NCBI RefSeq assembly: GCF_033115175.1
Contig: NC_084829.1
Coordinates: forward strand, 131,722,996-131,786,995
Length of the DNA stretch: 64,000 nucleotides
Source of the DNA: Lepus europaeus
Taxonomy: Eukaryota > Chordata > Mammalia > Lagomorpha > Leporidae
Direction of reading: 5' to 3'
The notes beneath the pieces were generated by a model. It searched no databases and was not told the origin of the DNA. It saw only the letters and a program-made list of their open reading frames with translations. Shown piece by piece: positions 60,301 to 64,000 of this stretch. The stretch's first letter is position 1. Each line of letters begins with the position of its first letter. A program made the translations under genes and the position numbers.

Positions 60301-61822
60301 CAGTGGTTAAAAGATTGTTTAACAACTTATATGAAAATAATTCCCCCAAATAATCCATGCTATAGAGATGTTGTAACTATAACAGAATTGATTTCCACTC
60401 AACATGTCTAAAACCTTACGACTAGAACGAACCCTTCCCACAACTTACTCTTCCACATCTCTTCCCTTTTACGGGTCATTGTCCTACTTTGCGTTCATCA
60501 CATAAACAGAAAGCGAGAGAGCCTAGCTTCCTGCTACTCCTTCTAGTATCAGTCATTTATGGAGTCCTGTTTAACCTCTTCAGCAAATCTGGTCTCTGGC
60601 TTCTCTTCTGTCCTACTCACGTCTCCTCTAGGCCTTCAGCATCTTTTACCTAGTCACTGCAATACCTCCCTTATCCATGTCCTGGCCTCTAGTTTTGTCT
60701 CCTCTTCCCACCAACTTGCTTGGGATAATTCCGTTTCTTCCTACATAGCCTCCAAAAGAAAAAGCAAAGGTACTAAAATGCTTGACTCCATAGAAATTCT
60801 CATGTCTTTCTTTGCCTTCCCGATCTCATCCACATTCCTCTACCTCCAACTTTTTAAACATTTATTTCTTTGAAAGGCAAGGAGTGAGAGAGAGGGAAAG
60901 ACAAAATGTGATCTTCTATCTGCTGGTTCACTCCCCAGCTGGCTACAACAGCTGGGGGAGAGCAAAGCTGAAGCCAAGAACCAAGAAATCCATCCTCTCA
61001 CATGGCTGGCACACACTCGGGACCAGCCATCATCTGCTGGTTCCTACGTACCAGGAAACTGAATTGAAAGCTGAAGCAGAGGCAGGATTGATCTCTGTTA
61101 TGGGTTGTGGGTGTCTCAAGAGGTAGCTTAATACAGTACCACAATGCCCACCTTTTCTCTTCCTTGAGTTCTTATATCTTTCTGTCCTACTTCTAATGAT
61201 GATCTTATTGTTATGGAATTGTTTTCCTATCTTTTCTTCTTGGCAAATTTCTATTTGTCTTTCAAGTATTGAAGGGCTCATTGATAAAGCTACACCTGAT
61301 GTCTTTGGTAGGGACTACTCCTTTTTATTCCCACTGCAGGGACATATGTGTCCACTATGGCAGCTATCACATTGTAATATCACTGTTTATACTACATACA
61401 TCTCCTCTAGTGACATACTCTTCAAGAGCGTACGTAGTGCCTTTTCATCTCGAATCCCCTAGCCCTCGCACAATGAATACAGAGGCCGAATGACTGAATC
61501 CAAGTTCACAGTGACAAGAAAGTGAAAAGTTTAGAAACCACAAAAGCTAATACTCATATTCTCTAAAACATAGTAATCAAGAGATCAAGTTGCTCTGACC
61601 TACAGGTTTAGTACTACATACCTTCTGATGCAGAGAAAGGACCATATGCGGAAAACTGGCAAACTGGAAAAGCACAAAGAAAATGAGCTGACTGGAGAGA
61701 TGCTGCCACAGGAGCTGGCTTGTCCCACCATCGTCAAACTTCTCCTCGGTTTCAGATCGCTCCATGGCGTAAACTACCAGATCCACCAACTGGTCCTCCA
61801 GCACAGGGCAGCGCTGCTTGTG
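24170..61822 (-). CDS. MED23: Mediator subunit 23 (MED23), C-terminal 19 exons; gene continues past right edge
   Basis: Nuclear tail-module subunit of Mediator that connects activators such as ELK1 and adenovirus E1A to RNA polymerase II. Nineteen exons were placed, listed separately; their lengths total 3231 nt (1076 residues plus stop) and every split codon rebuilds correctly. The protein is nearly identical to remembered human MED23 (1368 residues), from [10 protein letters not shown] to the C-terminus ...[12 protein letters not shown]. About 290 N-terminal residues are encoded beyond 64000. One intron is U12-type AT-AC (31387-32333); the others are GT-AG. The largest intron (38841-47697) hosts a chimeric L1-type element. 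Convergent with ARG1. Confidence 0.98.
25890..26021 (-). CDS. MED23: MED23 exon, IGVAFYDML...KEQ
   Basis: 132 nt, 44 codons, phase 0 at both ends; donor GTAAGT. Its acceptor is preceded by an AT-rich short tandem array (26030-26135). Confidence 0.97.
26030..26135 (+). repeat. AT-rich degenerate tandem array at a MED23 acceptor
   Basis: Three to four imperfect copies of a unit containing 'gaattatttaaat', starting about 9 nt from the exon edge, so the branch point and pyrimidine tract of this intron lie in it. Confidence 0.8.
26748..26868 (-). CDS. MED23: MED23 exon, [10 protein letters not shown]...CMIE
   Basis: 121 nt; first base completes Lys (AA|G), ends phase 0; donor GTAAGG. Confidence 0.97.
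27405..27442 (-). other. Candidate cryptic or poison exon in MED23
   Basis: 38 nt with a good pyrimidine tract and CAG acceptor on one side and AAA|GTAAGAG donor on the other. After the preceding exon (ending AA) it would read Lys then TGA, so inclusion would truncate MED23. No expression evidence is available here. Confidence 0.4.
27470..27800 (+). mobile_element. C-repeat SINE (old)
   Basis: Diverged: 'gatgcagtggttaagccacca' head, 'ccactcacatgggagaccctgat', CT run, then (AAAT)n tail. It lies about 30 bp from the candidate 38-nt exon. Confidence 0.8.
27858..28072 (-). CDS. MED23: MED23 exon, [11 protein letters not shown]...SLIP
   Basis: 215 nt, 71 codons plus AA of Lys; donor GTAAGT, acceptor ttaaag. 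Confidence 0.97.
28590..29217 (+). mobile_element. L1 3'UTR (old, 5'-truncated)
   Basis: Matches the rabbit L1 3'UTR order, including 'aaggcttccacagcccaggcagctca', 'aacaagagtcactgtgcact', the G-rich block near 29100-29155 and a poly(A)-side end at 29205-29217. Two homopolymer runs (A at 28898, T at 28988) interrupt it. Confidence 0.75.
29230..29600 (+). mobile_element. C-repeat SINE inserted at the L1 3' end
   Basis: Complete C-repeat; TSD taaaaggtttct at 29218-29229 and 29601-29612. Its CT run contains a CCCT expansion (29518-29540). Confidence 0.93.
30215..30287 (-). CDS. MED23: MED23 exon, [17 protein letters not shown]...TALP
   Basis: 73 nt; first base completes Ser (AG|T), ends phase 0; donor GTGAGT. 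Confidence 0.97.
30465..30799 (+). mobile_element. C-repeat SINE, 14-bp TSD
   Basis: Complete; exact 14-mer aaaacttaatatgt at 30451-30464 and 30800-30813. Confidence 0.95.
31221..31386 (-). CDS. MED23: MED23 exon after the AT-AC intron
   Basis: 166 nt; CG completes Thr (A|CG), then [20 protein letters not shown]; ends inside Ser (AG|T). The acceptor dinucleotide is AC, not AG. Confidence 0.97.
31387..32333 (-). other. U12-type AT-AC intron of MED23
   Basis: 947 nt. The 5' end reads A|ATATCCTTTTT, the exact minor-spliceosome donor motif, and the 3' end reads 'ctttaatcatctgtAC|CG', with a U12-like branch-point stretch about 10 nt before the end. The spliced product gives V-D-T-M-A-G-K, matching other MED23 proteins. 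No GT-AG alternative keeps the frame. Confidence 0.93.
32334..32570 (-). CDS. MED23: MED23 exon, [10 protein letters not shown]...GRLVD
   Basis: 237 nt, AT completes Asp (G|AT), 78 codons, then one base A of Thr. U12-type donor follows. Confidence 0.97.
33058..33400 (+). mobile_element. C-repeat SINE (young)
   Basis: Near-consensus copy starting 'gggccggcgccgcggctcaac'; TSD aaaaatacaagatc on both sides (33043, 33400). Confidence 0.95.
33730..34345 (+). mobile_element. L2-like LINE fragment (ancient)
   Basis: Order of blocks 'gactccaccattcttgtt', 'aaccagggtaatct', 'ctttccagcctt', 'cacttatcactgtgtt' resembles the L2 3' half. Strongly diverged. Confidence 0.45.
34485..34701 (-). CDS. MED23: MED23 exon, [11 protein letters not shown]...GLYKFH
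   Basis: 217 nt, 72 codons plus first base of Asp; donor GTGAGC, acceptor ccacag. Confidence 0.97.
35154..35324 (-). CDS. MED23: MED23 exon, [15 protein letters not shown]...NYHK
   Basis: 171 nt, 57 codons, phase 0 at both ends. The donor GTACTC is weak. Confidence 0.97.
35410..36040 (+). mobile_element. L2-like 3' end with ATGA repeat tail
   Basis: 'ttcaacacataatgaatgaatgaatg' (36002-36039) is the typical L2 tail microsatellite. The upstream part near 35410-35630 resembles the L2 3' region; the middle is unassigned. Confidence 0.45.
36205..36385 (-). CDS. MED23: MED23 exon, [15 protein letters not shown]...LILCL
   Basis: 181 nt; A completes Arg (AG|A), ends phase 0; donor GTAAGA. Confidence 0.97.
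36474..36679 (-). CDS. MED23: MED23 exon, [12 protein letters not shown]...HINQIGY
   Basis: 206 nt, 68 codons plus AG of Arg. Only 88 nt of intron separates it from the next exon, the shortest intron seen here. Open reading continues through that intron, so intron retention would not be caught by a stop at once. Confidence 0.97.
36878..37192 (-). mobile_element. C-repeat SINE (old)
   Basis: Reverse copy: 'tcttccatcagctgattcagccctcagatgg', 'gccaggagccaggagcc', head near 37140-37190. Confidence 0.8.
37440..38262 (+). mobile_element. L1 3' end: ORF2 C-terminus plus 3'UTR
   Basis: Holds the L1 ORF2 tail ('ctggtgaggatgcagggaa', 'tatggagtactactcagctg', 'aatgaaataagccagt') then the 3'UTR with a G-rich block (38100-38160) and end at 38225-38262. 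Interrupted by stops; no function. Confidence 0.85.
38716..38840 (-). CDS. MED23: MED23 exon with tandem 12-nt acceptors
   Basis: From the outer acceptor (ttttttag at 38841) 125 nt, D(G|AT)[10 protein letters not shown]...SCFPGPLQ. A second AG in the exon allows a start at 38828 (113 nt), removing four residues in frame. Donor GTAATG. Confidence 0.95.
39210..39546 (-). mobile_element. C-repeat SINE (young)
   Basis: Near-consensus reverse copy; TSD agtaatgtctttttt at 39195 and 39547. Confidence 0.95.
39672..39990 (+). mobile_element. C-repeat SINE, 19-bp TSD
   Basis: Complete; exact 19-mer aaatatatttgagattgtt at 39653-39671 and 39991-40009. It lies only about 125 bp from the previous SINE in opposite orientation, so the two could pair in the pre-mRNA. 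Confidence 0.96.
40405..40681 (-). mobile_element. C-repeat SINE (old)
   Basis: 'tcatccaccttctggttcactccc', 'gaagccaggagctaggagcttctcc', head 'ccatatgggatgggcactacaggcgg'. Confidence 0.8.
40755..41000 (+). mobile_element. C-repeat SINE (old, deleted)
   Basis: 'acaccagcatcaggcatccc', 'cagctccctgctatatgcatctgggaaagcagtggaagatggccc'; the middle is shortened. Confidence 0.75.
41471..42386 (+). promoter_or_regulatory. 5'UTR/internal promoter of the HAL1-type element
   Basis: 916 nt, GC-richer than its surroundings, opening with the L1-like motif containing 'caagatggcgg' (YY1-type site). It appears not to be 5'-truncated, because the TSD abuts it directly. Confidence 0.7.
42387..43424 (+). CDS. 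ORF1p: L1-type ORF1 protein, intact, 345 aa
   Basis: RNA-binding chaperone of L1 particles. The first in-frame ATG is at 42387 ([13 protein letters not shown]). Residues about 1-45 are basic then acidic and disordered. About 45-165 is a heptad-rich coiled coil (trimer region). About 170-260 is the RRM, opening [10 protein letters not shown]. The C-terminal domain has the conserved [17 protein letters not shown] and YPAKLSF motifs. Length and order match mammalian L1 ORF1p (human 338 aa), with no stop or frameshift. Rabbit ORF1 is known for keratin-like coiled-coil similarity, which fits. No ORF2 follows, so mobility would depend on ORF2p from another L1. Confidence 0.93.
   Translation: MPNNKRKNQANKNKEDTMTPPNEKDTPIQDYEDDEIEEMQEADLKKFIRTLRSSQKQILELQKSFMDKIENLSRESEILRRNQNEMKQLVEQETLIVTRNHNEMKSSIDQMTNTLESLKNRMGEAEERISDLEDREQERKQANQRKEEEIRNLKNIVGNLQDTIKKPNIRVLGVPEGMEREKGLEGIFSEILAENFPGLEKDRGILVQEAYRTPNKHDQKRSSPRHVVIKLTTVKHKEKILKGAREKRQITLRGSPIRLTADFSSETLQARREWRDIAQVLREKNCQPRILYPAKLSFVNEGEIKTFHSKQKLEEFVATHPALQKMLKDVLHTETQKHGHQYERR
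43425..45230 (+). other. Non-coding middle of the HAL1-type element
   Basis: About 1.8 kb in the place where L1 ORF2 should begin. No long open frame and no endonuclease or reverse-transcriptase motif in any frame. Origin unknown; possibly retroviral untranslated sequence, since gag-like sequence follows. Confidence 0.6.
45240..45620 (+). pseudogene. Retroviral gag nucleocapsid-like remnant
   Basis: Translated near 45300-45510, two damaged CCHC zinc knuckles stand in the usual retroviral spacing. The first reads FQCGKPG with its first Cys and its His lost and a later Cys kept. The second reads [13 protein letters not shown] with its first Cys lost. A basic '[10 protein letters not shown]' stretch precedes them, as at a gag capsid/nucleocapsid junction. 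The frame breaks soon after. This is a dead remnant, not a working gene. Confidence 0.65.
46020..46125 (+). other. Possible retroviral env transmembrane remnant
   Basis: One frame near 46060-46115 reads like the hydrophobic env anchor of gamma-type retroviruses ([15 protein letters not shown]). Short and isolated, so tentative. Confidence 0.35.
46445..46515 (+). repeat. G-rich block of L1 3'UTR (G-quadruplex potential)
   Basis: Many G-runs on the plus strand, ending in a run of about 12 Gs at 46502-46512. The G-rich polypurine stretch is a shared feature of L1 3'UTRs. Confidence 0.85.
47095..47402 (-). mobile_element. C-repeat SINE (old)
   Basis: 'tcccatttgctggttcactcccc', 'caggtctcccacatgg', degenerate head near 47340-47400. 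Confidence 0.78.
47698..47861 (-). CDS. MED23: MED23 exon, [13 protein letters not shown]...ATHVT
   Basis: 164 nt; T completes Cys (TG|T), 54 codons, then G of the next codon; donor GTACAG. Confidence 0.97.
48499..48673 (-). CDS. MED23: MED23 exon, [13 protein letters not shown]...NQLHL
   Basis: 175 nt; GT completes Ser (A|GT), ends TG of Cys; donor GTGAGA. Confidence 0.97.
49312..49670 (+). mobile_element. C-repeat SINE with internal 24-bp duplication
   Basis: Complete copy in which a 24-nt segment (49387-49410) is repeated in tandem at 49411-49434 with two or three differences. Confidence 0.9.
49735..49890 (+). mobile_element. L2 3' tail fragment
   Basis: 'gacttgttcactgccatgtccccagcacccagaagagtatctgctga' is the L2 3' end block. 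Confidence 0.65.
49917..50059 (-). CDS. MED23: MED23 exon, [14 protein letters not shown]...GIKGFI
   Basis: 143 nt; C completes Ser (AG|C), ends A of Ser; donor GTAAGA. Its outer flank meets an L2 fragment on the donor side. Confidence 0.97.
51407..51652 (-). CDS. MED23: MED23 exon, [10 protein letters not shown]...TVHAKM
   Basis: 246 nt; G completes Glu (GA|G), 81 codons, ends AG of Ser; donor GTATGT. L1 sequence begins within about 80 nt of its acceptor. Confidence 0.97.
51700..52025 (-). mobile_element. L1 ORF2 fragment (RT C-terminal region)
   Basis: On the minus strand it reads the L1 ORF2 segment after the RT core ([17 protein letters not shown], then [20 protein letters not shown]). 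Stops and shifts are present. Confidence 0.85.
52353..52673 (-). mobile_element. C-repeat SINE, 12-bp TSD
   Basis: Complete reverse copy; tataacattctt at 52341-52352 and 52674-52685. Confidence 0.93.
54100..54146 (+). repeat. (TA)n/(TATATG) microsatellite
   Basis: AT-alternating stretch at the tail of the next SINE. Confidence 0.85.
54147..54471 (-). mobile_element. C-repeat SINE inside L1 ORF2
   Basis: Complete reverse copy. L1 flanks 'agcaagactttaaaat' and 'agtaagacattttaat' look like a mutated TSD. Confidence 0.9.
54951..55565 (+). mobile_element. L1 3' end in opposite orientation (ORF2 C-terminus + 3'UTR)
   Basis: Plus-strand [17 protein letters not shown]...[11 protein letters not shown] (54950-55065), then 3'UTR to about 55565, including a G/A-rich tract at 55424-55492. 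It repeats, inverted, the same L1 region present at 52744-52950. Confidence 0.85.
55820..56105 (+). mobile_element. C-repeat SINE, 5'-truncated
   Basis: Starts within the head ('cacctataggcactggtttgagtccaggctgctcc') and runs to the (AAAT) tail. Confidence 0.88.
56486..56816 (-). mobile_element. C-repeat SINE
   Basis: (TTTA)n at 56490-56512, 'tcttccatcaattggtttacccccc', head near 56760-56810. Confidence 0.88.
57045..57335 (-). mobile_element. C-repeat SINE (old)
   Basis: 'tcaatccaggtctccagtgtggg', 'tgctgcctcccaaggtcagcatcaacagggagc', ending 42 nt from a MED23 donor. Confidence 0.72.
57377..57522 (-). CDS. MED23: MED23 exon, [13 protein letters not shown]...SLRLHH
   Basis: 146 nt, 48 codons then GA of Glu; donor GTAAGT. 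Confidence 0.97.
57530..59370. other. MED23 intron, mostly unassigned
   Basis: 1.85 kb of AT-rich DNA with no SINE. The only recognised item is a 55-bp L1 3'UTR piece at 58635-58689. Confidence 0.6.
58635..58689 (-). mobile_element. Orphan 55-bp L1 3'UTR fragment
   Basis: Base-for-base identical over 55 nt to 13340-13394, inside the L1 3'UTR in ARG1 intron 2. It has no poly(A) and no evident TSD. Confidence 0.85.
59377..59520 (-). CDS. MED23: MED23 exon, [12 protein letters not shown]...LYPEKE
   Basis: 144 nt, 48 codons, phase 0 at both ends; donor GTAAGT. Confidence 0.97.
59597..59884 (-). mobile_element. C-repeat SINE
   Basis: 'tctgccatccgctggttcactccct', short middle, head 'ccatatgggatgctggcatcccaggcagtgg'. 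Starts about 80 nt upstream of the acceptor of the neighbouring MED23 exon. Confidence 0.88.
60560..61500 (+). mobile_element. L2 LINE 3' region split by a C-repeat
   Basis: Second half has the block order 'catgtgtccactatggcagctatcacattgtaat...catacatctcctctagtgacatactcttcaagag...gaatgactgaat', the L2 3' end. The first half is less certain. Confidence 0.55.
60850..61152 (-). mobile_element. C-repeat SINE (old)
   Basis: 'atcttctatctgctggttcactcccc', CA/TG-rich middle, head near 61120-61152. It sits inside an L2 (about 60560-60845 and 61155-61500). Confidence 0.8.
61622..61822 (-). CDS. MED23: MED23 exon, [13 protein letters not shown]...SLHQK (first in window)
   Basis: 201 nt, 67 codons, phase 0 at both ends; acceptor ccctacag, donor GTATGT. 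The preceding exons lie beyond the window edge. Confidence 0.97.
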
Positions 61823-64000
61823 CTGTAGGGCAGAGATTAGACACAGTATTCCAAAAGCCTCCCGGTTAGTTTCAGAAGTTACCAGTTAATGGGCATTAAT
61901 TGTAACAAGAGGCTGAGAAGCATGGAATGAAGTTGAACTTAAGGTTAGATTTGTCTATTAAAGCTGCATCACGTTATATCACAGAGGATGAGTTTCAGGT
62001 CAAAAATCATTTTTTCAGGTTACCCACAAAATAGACTTCTCACTAATTTTTGATTTCTACTATGGACATCATTGCATTCATCTGATACAGGGCACAGTAG
62101 GGTAGAAAATTTTGTTATTTATCCTTGAAAAAAGTTAACATTTCAAAAGGCATATGAAATGGGATATCTATGGTAATCTTGCAGTCTAACTCAAAAGATG
62201 AACAGCTTGAATTTCCAGGGATCAAAAACTGAGACAGAAAAATAAAGCAAAGCATGAATCCATTTATTTTAATGTAACCAATACAATTTTACACTAACTT
62301 TACATATAGGAGTAAACCTAAACAGCTGACATGTTACTCAATATCTATTTTTCAATATGTGGTATTAATCCTGATACTGAAATAGAAATGTCATCTGGAA
62401 AAATAAATTGATCTCAGAGTCAACTTCTGCTCTTTCCTCTTCGAAGCCAAACATAATGCAGCTTTAATTTTAAATTAGACCATTTTAAAATCTAAAACAA
62501 GAAAAAGGATTGAGTTTAAACACTAAAATGAAAATGCAACTTCCCTTTCTAGAGGCAAAAAGATTTGTGCTTTTTAATGTGATTTAAAATGTATATTTTT
62601 ACCAAAAGAAGTATATTAAGCCATATTTTAAACTATTTGCATATTCCCTTTATAAATATGTTACATGACTTAGTAGCAGGCAGTTGGAAGCCTTTCTCAT
62701 GAATACAATTACTAATACAGATGCTTTCCCTTTTAAACTTTGGATATGATTATCAGTCTTTTGCCATGAAAAAGGGATATGATTTCTTCAAATTTAGGGA
62801 AAAGTGCAAAATGGGGACAAATTTGGAAATAAACATAACATCATGAATAGCATCCCCTCTTGTGCATGCTCTTCGCCAGCTCCAAACTTGTAAAGCTCCA
62901 ATATAGCTGCACTTTCTTAAAGCATGCAAATAAAACAGACGTTTATCCCAAACGGTAAGCATTGATGGTTGTTTCCTATTTTTTCCAAAGACACAATGCC
63001 ATGATCACAGTTCAACCACATTACAGGTTTACGAATAGCAATAGTAACACCACCAGTAGAGATTACAGTACTTTTCCTCCAAATGTAATTGTCATTACGA
63101 AGCAGAGCAAAGTGCAACAGACAACACTACAGACTATTTCTTAAATCAACATGCGAAACTACTGTGTACAGGGCTTGAAATTCACTAGTTCTGCCAACCA
63201 CCAACAACCTAAGAAATGTGTCAGACAACACAAATTTAGAGTGAGATCATTCAAAGTATACAAGAGTCAGAAAAATTTGTGAAAAGAAGTAAAGCTAAGA
63301 TTTCCAGTAGGAATTTTTAACTAGTGGTATAATCTAGACTGGAAACAAACCATTTTGTCATCTATTTCTCCATCCATGATGGTTTTCCATCAGTCTACTT
63401 GAGGAAAAAAGGGCAAACTAAACAAAACTCGTTTTCAGCACCTGGGTCGCTTTGGAGTTTCCCTTTTTTAGTATTAATTATTTAAAACACTGGATTTTCA
63501 CTTACATATTTTTGGGTACATAGTGATGGTCATACAGCCAATGACTTAAAGAAGAAAAGTTAAAAATATCAGGGTTTTGACAAAGGAAGAACAACCAGGA
63601 AATTTACAGTTAAAGCTGATGGCCTTTCAACATACTCCATGACATAAGATTACCCCCTTTTCTGTTAAGAATTAACTCAGTCAGGAATCTTTGTGGTACC
63701 TAATACCCTGATGGCGGAACATCTATAAGGATTAACTATAAATTCCCCAGGTGTTTTTGGTTAAAGTCAAGGAAATTTCTCAAAACAGTTGTTTCATCTG
63801 TCAAAAATAGAAAGTAGGATTAAAAATAAAAAGTCTGAAATATAAAATGAGGCTTACTACTTCAAAATAATAATACATTTTGCTTTAGTTTTCAGTTACT
63901 AAAAGATAGATAATTAAGATTCTCTATCACATAGCAGATTGTGGACCAAGTTAATATTTGTAAGGCAGTTTAATGATCTGTGAATAAAGGGTAATTATCA
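61823..64000. other. MED23 intron (partial), no exon recognised
   Basis: No MED23 coding sequence and no SINE. A stretch at 62750-63120 is open on both strands for about 60 codons but matches nothing I know. Confidence 0.55.

Overview
The window is mammalian nuclear DNA, almost certainly from a leporid and most likely European rabbit. It holds two spliced, protein-coding genes and no bacterial-style operons. More than 25 copies of the rabbit-type C-repeat (tRNA-derived CSINE) are present, many with exact target-site duplications, together with rabbit-type L1 3' ends. Older mammalian repeats (L2, MIR, an MaLR LTR and a Tigger-like fossil) fill other intergenic and intronic DNA.

Layout: 1-8430 is intergenic DNA with an RPL24 processed pseudogene (1370-1910), an L1 3' end, an MaLR LTR split by a SINE, two C-repeats and a MIR. 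ARG1 (liver arginase, plus strand) runs from a TATA box at 8439 to a poly(A) signal at 21392. All eight coding exons (8533-20989) were placed by splice sites and reading phase; they sum to 969 nt, a complete 322-residue enzyme. A 2-kb gap follows. MED23 (Mediator tail-module subunit, minus strand) then runs from its stop codon at 24170 past the right edge. Nineteen coding exons are placed, with phases that join perfectly (3231 nt, 1076 residues plus stop). About 290 N-terminal residues lie beyond 64000. The two genes are convergent. Arginase acts in the cytosolic urea cycle and MED23 in nuclear transcription, so no functional link is implied by adjacency.

The most unusual object is a 5.15-kb retrotransposon at 41471-46618 in the large MED23 intron, antisense to the gene. 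It has an L1 5'UTR, an intact L1 ORF1, no ORF2, about 2.6 kb of non-L1 DNA carrying decayed retroviral gag zinc-finger (and possibly env) sequence, and an L1 3'UTR with a poly(A) tail. All of it lies inside one exact 13-bp target-site duplication. It therefore moved as a unit: an ORF1-only (HAL1-type) L1/retrovirus chimera.

Other notable points are a U12-type AT-AC intron in MED23, a tandem 12-nt alternative acceptor, a candidate poison exon, loss in ARG1 of the human 8-residue alternative segment, and loss of the ARG1 cysteine at position 303. All assignments are by eye; no database search was run.
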